64,000 nt of DNA from Fulvivirga maritima (GTDB taxonomy: Bacteria; Bacteroidota; Bacteroidia; Cytophagales; Cyclobacteriaceae). Made by a program: the position numbers and the translations under genes. Positions 8,891-16,633 of this stretch are shown piece by piece. The notes beneath the pieces were generated by a model. The model worked only from the letters and a program-made list of their open reading frames with translations, searched no databases and was not told the DNA's origin. The stretch's first letter is position 1. Every line of letters starts with the position of its first letter. The stretch spans positions 6,195,001-6,259,000 of the forward strand of contig NZ_CP089980.1 in NCBI RefSeq assembly GCF_021389955.1. The letters are read 5' to 3'.

Positions 8891-10705
8891 CTATTCTTTT
8901 TTTTGATTAATAGCCTTTTTCTCTAAAATCTTTGGCTGCTCAGTTACATCAAAAGGACCTTCAATTTCTATGTAATTAAAATTAAAATCGCCTTCTTCTA
9001 CTAACAGCTTTAATTTCTGCTCTCCCTGATTTAGGTGAATACCTTCTACTGTGATAGTGCTCCACGCCTGGTAATCTCCCGTGTTAGGCATAGTGATAGT
9101 TTCAGATACTTTCACATCATTAGCATATAGCTTCACTTTGCCCAAACCTGAGGGAGACGCCACTCTGAACGATACATGATAGCTGCCTTCCTCTTCCACA
9201 TTGATTGTATATTGTAACCACTCTTCCGGCATTGTCCAACCGACGTTATAACCATTAGTCAGCTCATCTGAACAGCCTTCTATATCTACTCCAGCATTTC
9301 TGTATTGCCCGCCGCTATTCCAGCTGGCTCCACCTGAAGTTCCTGAAGTATTGGAAGCATCAACATCATAATAAGCATAACCGTTTTTACCAAGATCATA
9401 ATCTACAGCGTAGATCAATAGGTTATCGCCCACTGTCAGGTCATGTGACTTGAAAGGTTTTGTCTCATTAGTGTGAGGTTGCCTGATTAGCGCATCCACC
9501 ACATCTTTTCTGTATTCACAATTTTCCAGCTTTGTATTTTCAGCAAACTGCATTAGCCCTTCATAAGCCTCTGTTTCTGAAGGTGCTTCGGCGGCTCCAT
9601 TCCAATAGTCAATTACCTGCTGATAGCCTTCTCCTTTATGAATTTGCAAAGGATTATTTCCACCAGTTTTCTTCAACGGCCACCAGGACCATCCCATATC
9701 ATTCTCTTCAAAAAGCTGGACAGCGTTAGTAAACCAGGTATTAGAATTTTCACCTGTCTCACCTAACCAAATAGGCACATTACGGTCATTTCGCATATCT
9801 AGCATGCCTTGGATAGCTCCTACGTCATTGGCATTCCAGTATTTATGGTAGCTAACCACCATATTATCATCCCAGAGTTCTGGCAAGCCTGCGTAGTTAT
9901 TTCCCCAGCAGTTTCCTTCTATAATTACAATATGATTCTGATCTACCTCTCTTATGGCCTCTGTAACTTCTTTTTGCAAATCCCAGAGTTCCGTATTTTC
10001 TGACTCAGAACATCCGTTGGGATCTCCGGCATGATCCTGAAAGCCCCAATTAGGTTCATTAATAATGTCATAAGCAGCTATCATAGGTTCATCCGCATAC
10101 CTTTCGGCAAGCTTTCTCCATAGAGCTACCATTTTAGCCTTGTTAGCCTCACTTTCCCATAACGATGGTTTGGTGGGATCATAATCATTGATATCGGCAT
10201 TTTCTCCCTGTCCGCCAGGGGTGGCATGCAGGTCTAAAATAAGGTATACATTATGGGTTTTACACCACTGAAGCAGGTTATCTGTTAACTCGAAGCCTTT
10301 GTTCAGCCAGGTAATCTCTTCATTGGTTTCCTCTTCAATAGGTGGAGTGAAGAGATTATAATGCATAGGTAGCCTTATCATATTAAAACCCCAGGAGCTC
10401 AGAGAATCCACATCTATCTCCTGCATATGATTCGCGAGCCAGGCATCATAAAACTCATTCTTTTTATCCTCGCCAATAAGCTCAGTGATCCTTCTTTGAA
10501 TCTGAAATTGAGGTCCGCCAGTCTCTAGCATATACCCTTCTTGCAGCATCCAGCCGCCTAGCCCCATTCCTCTCCACAAGACCTCTTCTCCGCTGTTACT
10601 GTCTATAATGCGCCCTTGGTGTGCCTGTAAAAAGCCCTGGGACTTTGCATCATAAAAAAAGGTAATTAAAAGTATAGAACAACATAGTATAATCTGCTTT
10701 TTCAT
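8891..10705 (-). CDS. GH5 endoglucanase-type glycoside hydrolase with CBM6 (ends at a frameshift)
   Basis: 604 residues. There is a signal peptide (residues 1-23), then a GH5 barrel (about 25-370) with LHATPGGQ, the acid/base Glu217 in YDIINEPNWG and the nucleophile Glu316 in IWLGETGEN. A CBM6-like module follows (about 430-585). The frame then stops just after an A8 tract. The missing remainder (Ig-like domain, second CBM6, T9SS sorting domain) is in the neighbouring -1 frame. Family role: endo-cleavage of beta-glucan at the cell surface. Without the frame correction it would be exported to the periplasm but not sorted by T9SS. Confidence 0.85.
   Translation of the reverse strand: MKKQIILCCSILLITFFYDAKSQGFLQAHQGRIIDSNSGEEVLWRGMGLGGWMLQEGYMLETGGPQFQIQRRITELIGEDKKNEFYDAWLANHMQEIDVDSLSSWGFNMIRLPMHYNLFTPPIEEETNEEITWLNKGFELTDNLLQWCKTHNVYLILDLHATPGGQGENADINDYDPTKPSLWESEANKAKMVALWRKLAERYADEPMIAAYDIINEPNWGFQDHAGDPNGCSESENTELWDLQKEVTEAIREVDQNHIVIIEGNCWGNNYAGLPELWDDNMVVSYHKYWNANDVGAIQGMLDMRNDRNVPIWLGETGENSNTWFTNAVQLFEENDMGWSWWPLKKTGGNNPLQIHKGEGYQQVIDYWNGAAEAPSETEAYEGLMQFAENTKLENCEYRKDVVDALIRQPHTNETKPFKSHDLTVGDNLLIYAVDYDLGKNGYAYYDVDASNTSGTSGGASWNSGGQYRNAGVDIEGCSDELTNGYNVGWTMPEEWLQYTINVEEEGSYHVSFRVASPSGLGKVKLYANDVKVSETITMPNTGDYQAWSTITVEGIHLNQGEQKLKLLVEEGDFNFNYIEIEGPFDVTEQPKILEKKAINQKKE
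8897..8904 (-). other. A8 tract at the GH5 frame junction (possible slippery site)
   Basis: On the coding strand the 0 frame reads CAA AAA AAA GAA TAG. A slip of -1, or one extra A, continues as CAA AAA AAA AGA ATA GGC and enters the downstream CBM6/T9SS frame with no stop. A AAA AAA fits the X XXY YYZ pattern of -1 ribosomal slippage, and tracts of eight A are also prone to polymerase slippage and to sequencing error. Confidence 0.6.
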
Positions 10706-10725
10706 AATATATCCATGAGTGTTAT

Positions 10726-10756
10726 AAAAACAGCCTGATCAGGTTTGACCAGGCTG
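10726..10756 (-). terminator. Intrinsic terminator or attenuator between the surface lipoprotein and GH5 genes
   Basis: On the minus strand CAGCCTG (10756-10750) pairs with CAGGCTG (10737-10731), with extra TCA/TGA pairing inside. The stem is followed directly by five T (10730-10726). It lies 10 bases after the stop of the lipoprotein gene and inside the PUL. It could therefore lower expression of the enzymes relative to the uptake proteins. Confidence 0.75.
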
Positions 10757-10765
10757 ACATTAATT

Positions 10766-11617
10766 TTATCGGGTACCTCTAAACTCTACCCGATCTATTA
10801 CAATACCTCCATCACCGAGATTGACTCCTCCGGTTCTGATAACCAAGTACTTGGTGCCTCCAGTCTCAAATTCTATTTCTCCATTTTCTTCTACTAAAGA
10901 ACCTGTACATCCTATCACTGCGAGATTACCACTGAAGGCGCTATTTCCACAGCCAACCCATGTGTTTAACCCCATGAGGTTTCCGCCCTCACTATATTCT
11001 ACTCCTTCCTCGGGTTCTGTATCTCCCATGTAAACTTCTAACCAAACATCTGTAGCTCCATTTCCAGATAAATAAACTGATAGATTATAAACCTTATCTG
11101 CCTCTACATTAATAGGCTGATAAATACCTACATGTCCATCATTATTTCCGGAAGCAACCATATGGCCGTCTTCCAGATTGATATCAACATCATGATTGGC
11201 ACTGATATAAAATTTCGTCCAATACTCAAAACTATCCATATCAGCTCCTTGAATTAAGTTACCAGCAGCAGGATCTGAAGTAGCCACAGTTATCATTTGA
11301 GTCTCAGATTCATCAATACCTCCTGGAGAAACCGCCCTAAGTCTCACTTCATATTCTCCTTGATCAGGGAAAAACACAGTGTCTTGAGGTTCTCCTTTTT
11401 CAAACCCTCTTCCCATGTCCCAGTAGGTCATAAAAGCATTAGGCGTAGTATTCTCCAATATGAAGAAGTTTGGTTCACCAGCCACTTCACTCACTGTAAA
11501 ACTGGCCTCTTCAGGCTGCCCTAGTGACAAGTCTTCATCTTCCGGAGTACAAGCAGCAGCCAGTACAAAACAGGATAGGCTCGTTACTTTTAAAAAGTTA
11601 TATATATGATTTTTCAT
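10766..11617 (-). CDS. PKD-domain surface glycan-binding lipoprotein (SusE/F position)
   Basis: 283 residues. A lipoprotein signal ends in LAAAC (Cys23). A PKD-like domain follows at about 35-115 (FTVSEVAGEPNFF to EVRLRAVSPGGID). A C-terminal jelly-roll domain (about 120-283: NLIQGADMDSFEYW to IVIDRVEFRG) resembles CBM4/9-type carbohydrate-binding modules. It sits directly after SusD, the usual place of surface glycan-binding proteins that help capture the polysaccharide. There is no catalytic motif. The binding role is inferred from position and fold. Confidence 0.75.
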   Translation of the reverse strand: MKNHIYNFLKVTSLSCFVLAAACTPEDEDLSLGQPEEASFTVSEVAGEPNFFILENTTPNAFMTYWDMGRGFEKGEPQDTVFFPDQGEYEVRLRAVSPGGIDESETQMITVATSDPAAGNLIQGADMDSFEYWTKFYISANHDVDINLEDGHMVASGNNDGHVGIYQPINVEADKVYNLSVYLSGNGATDVWLEVYMGDTEPEEGVEYSEGGNLMGLNTWVGCGNSAFSGNLAVIGCTGSLVEENGEIEFETGGTKYLVIRTGGVNLGDGGIVIDRVEFRGTR

Positions 11618-11646
11618 AATTTACTAATGTTTTAAAGAAGACGATT

Positions 11647-13188
11647 TTAGTAGTTAGGATCTTGCTCTAGCATGGTATCAGTAAGCTCTCTCAATGGAAT
11701 AGGAAGCCTCTCATTTTTACCTGGTGTAAAGCCTTTTTCAGTTAACCCTTGAGTGACTCTACCGTTACGCATCAGGTCAAACCAACGCTGACCTTCACCA
11801 GCTAACTCCAGCCTTCTCTCTCTTAAGATATTATCCATATTTACTGGCACTGATTCTAAGCCTACTCTCTCTCTTACCGCATCTAATAAAGACTGAGCAC
11901 GTTCCTGACCGACTCCGCCTCTCACAAGTGCTTCAGCTTCTAACAGGTAAGTATCTGCCAACCTGATTTCATAAGTGTTTTGAGGGAAATTAAGCTCCAC
12001 AGCTCCTGAACCTGTAGAAACATTCTGCTGAGTACCTGCAAATTTTCTTAGTACATAACCACTGTTTTGATAACTTTCGCCATAAGATATAGCCCCAATT
12101 TCTTGCAGGCTGTCCAAATTGGTTAGAGTAGCCGAATATCTAGGATCATAGTTACCTCCACCTAAATTGAAGGCATCTGCCAAACCTTGAGTAGGCACAC
12201 AAAATCCGTAACCAGAAACATAGCGCGGAATAGAAGTTGATAAGCTATCAGTAACAGTGTAGCTTCTAGGTGCCGCAATATGATTTAACACATTACCTTC
12301 AGTACAAGGGATACAATCCCATCCTGTATTTGATTCACTACTGTGGGCTACTTCAAAAATAGATTCAGAGTTAAACTCATTTCCTACTTTAAATAAATCG
12401 GCAAAATTATCTAATAAACTATAACCATATTGACTAGTACCTCCCGGGGTTCCATTCACTTTTTCAAATTGAGCAGCAGCATCTGAAAATCTTTCCATTT
12501 CCAAATACAATTTACCCAGCAGTGCACGAGCTGCTCCTTCTGTAGCTCTACCTCCTTCATTGCTTACGTTTACAGTTGCTGGAAGATGAGGAATAGCATC
12601 CAGCAAATCTGTTTCTATTTGTTCATAAACCTGTTCTCTTTCTACCTGCTCTACAGTCAATACATCCTCTGGCAGAATCGTTTCTGTCATTAAAGGAATT
12701 TTATAAAAGAACCTTATAAGGTCGAAGTAATAAAATGCTCTTAAAAATTTAGCTTCAGCATTATATCTGGTCTTTAAGCTCTCACTCATACCTGGTATCC
12801 CCGGCAGCTTTTCCATAAGTATATTAGCTCTGAAAATTCCAGAGTACCCTTTATTCCAAAGCTCTCCCTGAGGACCTCTAGCTTCATTTAAGGAATAATT
12901 TGACATGGCTTGAATATCTGGCTGATCACTAGAGCTACCTCCACCGGCATTAAAATCATCAGACGCTACATTGGTGGCGAAAAGTTTAGAAACATAATTA
13001 CTACCTATCCACCCCACTGGATCATATGCAGCCACCAAGGCAGCATAAGCCTCTTCCTGATTTTGATAATAATTTATCTCTAACTTACTGGCTACCGGAT
13101 CCACATCTAGAAAATCATCAGAGCAAGAGCCTGACACAAACATGGCAGCTACTAATAAGCTTAATTTTATATATCTATTTTTAGTCAT
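11647..13188 (-). CDS. susD: SusD/RagB family nutrient-binding outer membrane lipoprotein
   Basis: 513 residues. The lipoprotein signal ends in VSGSC (Cys22), followed by the SusD-family start DDFLDVDP. TPR-like helices and the family C-terminus (RRLELAGEGQRWFDLMRNG, then LPIPLRE) are present. SusD proteins cap the SusC barrel on the cell surface and hand over oligosaccharides. The gene lies 41 bp after susC in the same direction and is clearly in the same operon. Confidence 0.96.
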   Translation of the reverse strand: MTKNRYIKLSLLVAAMFVSGSCSDDFLDVDPVASKLEINYYQNQEEAYAALVAAYDPVGWIGSNYVSKLFATNVASDDFNAGGGSSSDQPDIQAMSNYSLNEARGPQGELWNKGYSGIFRANILMEKLPGIPGMSESLKTRYNAEAKFLRAFYYFDLIRFFYKIPLMTETILPEDVLTVEQVEREQVYEQIETDLLDAIPHLPATVNVSNEGGRATEGAARALLGKLYLEMERFSDAAAQFEKVNGTPGGTSQYGYSLLDNFADLFKVGNEFNSESIFEVAHSSESNTGWDCIPCTEGNVLNHIAAPRSYTVTDSLSTSIPRYVSGYGFCVPTQGLADAFNLGGGNYDPRYSATLTNLDSLQEIGAISYGESYQNSGYVLRKFAGTQQNVSTGSGAVELNFPQNTYEIRLADTYLLEAEALVRGGVGQERAQSLLDAVRERVGLESVPVNMDNILRERRLELAGEGQRWFDLMRNGRVTQGLTEKGFTPGKNERLPIPLRELTDTMLEQDPNY

Positions 13189-13229
13189 TTCAGTTCAATT
13201 TTTAAATTTATGGATTATCATAAAAGGTC

Positions 13230-16200
13230 TTAAAAAGACACACTCACACCTACCATGAAAGATCTTGCCTGAGGGTAAATTCCACGGTCAATACTCATTA
13301 CACCTCCACCTATTTCAGGATCATAACCAGTGTACTTAGTGAAAGTGAATAAGTTTTCAGCCATCAAATAAACTCTAGCACTGGTAATACCCACATCTGA
13401 CAACATACTGTTAGGGAGTGTATAGCCCAGCTGAACAGTCTTAATGCGGAAGTAATCTCCATCTTCCAGGTAAAAATCAGAAGGTCTCCCGAAATTATAA
13501 TTATCATCTTTATCAGTTAACCTGGCATAACTGTTAGAAGTACCTTCTCCTGTCCATCTGCCCAAAGCGGCTTTTTGATAATTTGCAGCCTTAATATCTG
13601 ACCGTCTTAAACCCTGAAAAATCTGATTTCCGGAAACACCTTGACCAAATACAGTGAAATCAAAGTTTTGATAATTCAACTTCACAGTTAACCCATAAGA
13701 CCAGTTTGGAATTGAATTACCTAAAAATGTTCTGTCATCTGTATCAATAGAACCACTATCATCCAAATCAGCCCATTTAAAATCTCCAGGAACAGCATCT
13801 GGCTGAATTACCTGACCTTCGGAGTTAGTATAACTAGCTATCTCCGCTTCATTTTGGAAAACACCAATTATTTTGTATCCATAAAATGAACTAATTGGTT
13901 GGCCAACAGCAATCCTTGTAATAGGATCTGTACTACCTTGGAAAGAAGCCTCATCATAGTAATTGCGTGATCCTAAGTTAGTCACCTCATTATGGAGGTA
14001 AGAAACGTTTCCATTAACAGTAATACCTAATTTTCCTATTTGTTTGGAATAACCTAAGTCTAACTCGACACCGCTATTCTCCATATCGCCAATATTCACA
14101 GCAGGATTACTCACAGTACCTACATAGCCTGGGATGTCCGGGGTTCTTAAAATACCTGTTGTTATTTTCTTGTACCAATCAAAAGTAACACTGAAATCTT
14201 GCAGTACGGTTGCCTCAAATCCAACATTTATTTGTGTAGTTTCTTCCCATTGCAAGTCAGGGTTTGCTAGAGCATTAGGACTAAAACCTTGGGAAATATT
14301 ATTACCAAAAGCATAATTTCTACCCCCTCCAATAATCGACACAAAATTTAATGGTCCAATATTATCATTACCAACTACGCCATAACCTCCTCTTACTTTA
14401 AGGAAATTAACGACTTCATTTCTTGGCCAAAATGGCTCATCAGAAGCATTCCAGCCTAAAGACAATGAAGGGAAATAGCCATATCTTTTGTTTTTACCAA
14501 AATTACTAGATCCATCTCTCCTAATAACAGCCGTAAGCATGTACCTCTCTTTATAGTCATAATTAACACGGGCAAATAATGAACTTACTTTATGAGGAAC
14601 AGCTTCTCCTCCACCTCCCCGAGTGTCTTTAGGCAAATAATTCCATCCTAAAGAACCCTCATCAAAACTATTAATAGGTAAATCATAAGCATATAAGTTT
14701 ACAGAGGTATTATAACTATCTCTATAAGCTCCTTGACCTAATAATACCGTAAAATCATGATCCCCTACTTTCTTAGAATAGGATATAGTATTTTCTAAAT
14801 TCCAATCTCTTTTTCGATCTACACTCCTTCCAAAAGAATTTCTTGCGTTGTAATTAGAAGGATTAAAATAGAATTCTGGAGTAAAACTCTCACTTCCCCA
14901 AAAAGCTAGCTTAGTACCTATGGTAGATCTAATTTTCAAACCTTCTATAGGTGTAAGTTCAACATAAGCATTACCCACTATATTATCAGACCAGTTGTAG
15001 TTTCCAAGTCTTGTTTGTATGAAAGCCAGTGGATTTGCCATTTCCTGAGTTACCACTTCAGAAATACCATAATACAGCCCATTAGGTGCCATTACTCCTT
15101 TAAGAGAATCATCAGGATAAAGGGGTGAATTTAATCTATCAGGATCGGTTTCGTAAACAGGGGTAGTAGGATCTAAGTTGATAGCCGAACTAAGTGGGCC
15201 GCCATACTCACTGTTAGTATTTCCAAGGCCTACACTTTTTTCATGAGAGTATCCTAAGTTCTGACCTACAGTAAGCCAGTCTTTAATTTTATGAGTAGAA
15301 TTTAATCTTACGTTATATCTCTCATATTTTGAAATATCAGTGGCTACTATACCATCCTGACCAAGATACCCAAACGAAAGATAGAAGTCAGATACATCAT
15401 TAGCACCGCTAATACTTACTTCATGGTTTTGTCTTCTGGCGTCGTTATTAAATATCTGATCTTGCCAGTCAGTACCTTCACCTAACTCCTGAGGATTTTC
15501 AAAGACAATCCCATCCCCTGCTGCTAAAGACGATTCATTTCTTAAGGTAGCATATTCGCGTGCATTAAGTAAATCTAGTTTTCTTGCTGGTGCTGAGGTT
15601 CCATAATAACCATTATAATTTACCTTTATTCCTCCTTTTTTACCAGACTTAGTGGTAACCAAAATAACGCCAGTAGCGGCTCGTGCTCCATAAATAGCTT
15701 GTGATGCAGCATCTTTCAGCACTTCAATAGATTCAATGTCAGATTGATTCAGGTAGCCAATACCACCATTATCTACAATTACACCATCTACTACCCACAG
15801 CGGATCATTGTTATTAAGTGTAGTAATACCTCTAACTCTAATGGTAGCCACTGAGCCAGGCTGACCAGAAGGAGCAGCCATAGTTAAACCAGCCGTTCTT
15901 CCTTGAAGTGCCTGGCCTACGTTATTAATAGGTAATGATTCAAGGTCTTCAGCCGAAACGCTGGAAATAGCACCGGTTACCACTTTCTTCTTTTGCTCTC
16001 CGTAACCTACAACTACTACCTCTTCCAACGTTTCTACATCTTGTGATAAAGAGATGTTTATCTGAGTTTGATTTCCTACTACTATCTTCTGAGTTTCATA
16101 TCCAATAAAAGAAAATAACAGGGTTTTACCAGACTCTACATTAAGCGAAAAAGTTCCGTTAATATCGGTAACTGTACCTTTTGAGGTACCTTCTACTAAC

Positions 16201-16325
16201 ACATTTACACCAGGTATTGGATCTGAAGTCTCTCCGTCCACCACTGTCCCGGTGATGGTAGACTGCCCAAAAGCCCATTGTGTCAGTACTAAAAAACTGA
16301 TCAATAAGTAGCATTTTATTTTCAT
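13230..16325 (-). CDS. susC: SusC/RagA family TonB-linked outer membrane transporter
   Basis: 1031 residues. After a signal peptide (1-20) comes a carboxypeptidase-regulatory-like domain (about 22-105), then the TonB box/plug start with the SusC signature VVVGYGEQKKKVVTGAISSV. The plug runs to about residue 230, followed by a 22-strand-type barrel ending in an aromatic residue (VGVSVSF). It imports glucan oligosaccharides with TonB energy. It is the first gene of the PUL, transcribed away from the sensor-regulator. One sensible start is available. Confidence 0.97.
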   Translation of the reverse strand: MKIKCYLLISFLVLTQWAFGQSTITGTVVDGETSDPIPGVNVLVEGTSKGTVTDINGTFSLNVESGKTLLFSFIGYETQKIVVGNQTQINISLSQDVETLEEVVVVGYGEQKKKVVTGAISSVSAEDLESLPINNVGQALQGRTAGLTMAAPSGQPGSVATIRVRGITTLNNNDPLWVVDGVIVDNGGIGYLNQSDIESIEVLKDAASQAIYGARAATGVILVTTKSGKKGGIKVNYNGYYGTSAPARKLDLLNAREYATLRNESSLAAGDGIVFENPQELGEGTDWQDQIFNNDARRQNHEVSISGANDVSDFYLSFGYLGQDGIVATDISKYERYNVRLNSTHKIKDWLTVGQNLGYSHEKSVGLGNTNSEYGGPLSSAINLDPTTPVYETDPDRLNSPLYPDDSLKGVMAPNGLYYGISEVVTQEMANPLAFIQTRLGNYNWSDNIVGNAYVELTPIEGLKIRSTIGTKLAFWGSESFTPEFYFNPSNYNARNSFGRSVDRKRDWNLENTISYSKKVGDHDFTVLLGQGAYRDSYNTSVNLYAYDLPINSFDEGSLGWNYLPKDTRGGGGEAVPHKVSSLFARVNYDYKERYMLTAVIRRDGSSNFGKNKRYGYFPSLSLGWNASDEPFWPRNEVVNFLKVRGGYGVVGNDNIGPLNFVSIIGGGRNYAFGNNISQGFSPNALANPDLQWEETTQINVGFEATVLQDFSVTFDWYKKITTGILRTPDIPGYVGTVSNPAVNIGDMENSGVELDLGYSKQIGKLGITVNGNVSYLHNEVTNLGSRNYYDEASFQGSTDPITRIAVGQPISSFYGYKIIGVFQNEAEIASYTNSEGQVIQPDAVPGDFKWADLDDSGSIDTDDRTFLGNSIPNWSYGLTVKLNYQNFDFTVFGQGVSGNQIFQGLRRSDIKAANYQKAALGRWTGEGTSNSYARLTDKDDNYNFGRPSDFYLEDGDYFRIKTVQLGYTLPNSMLSDVGITSARVYLMAENLFTFTKYTGYDPEIGGGVMSIDRGIYPQARSFMVGVSVSF

Positions 16326-16364
16326 ACAAATAAGGGTTAAGTTTTTAGTAATTGGGTGTCATTT

Positions 16365-16375
16365 CGCAATCGTTT
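16365..16375. promoter_or_regulatory. Candidate operator, copy 1 (CGCAATCGTTT)
   Basis: The 11-base word CGCAATCGTTT occurs here, 40 bases from the susC start, and again at 16602-16612 beside the regulator gene. Two exact copies at opposite ends of a 307-base divergent intergenic region suggest a binding site for a transcription factor. Around this copy the arms AATC and GATT form a loose dyad. Confidence 0.4.
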
Positions 16376-16401
16376 TCGTTGATTAAAAAGTAAATGACAC
16401 T

Positions 16402-16432
16402 GCAATATATCTCTACTTATTTCCTGCACAAA
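16402..16432 (-). promoter_or_regulatory. Predicted susC promoter
   Basis: On the minus strand TTTG (16432-16429), a 19-base spacer and TATATTGC (16409-16402) match the Bacteroidota consensus TTTG-N19-TAnnTTTG with one mismatch. The predicted transcript would start near 16396, leaving about 70 bases of leader that includes the CGCAATCGTTT word. Confidence 0.5.
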
Positions 16433-16601
16433 AAATAGCACTACACTTCAATTACACCATTCAAAAAATGTACTTCGCCAACAATACTTCAAAATATTTT
16501 AATTATCTGTTTATCAAATGATTAACACTACGCCTTTTTACTTCACAGGCCACTATTTATTAAATAGAAATACATTTTTTGGTAATAATTATTAAATTAG
16601 C

Positions 16602-16612
16602 CGCAATCGTTT
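16602..16612. promoter_or_regulatory. Candidate operator, copy 2 (CGCAATCGTTT)
   Basis: This is the second exact copy of the word at 16365-16375, ending 21 bases before the start of the propeller/LuxR regulator. The position suggests control of the regulator gene itself. Confidence 0.4.
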
Positions 16613-16633
16613 GATAATTCCCCCAATAAGCAA

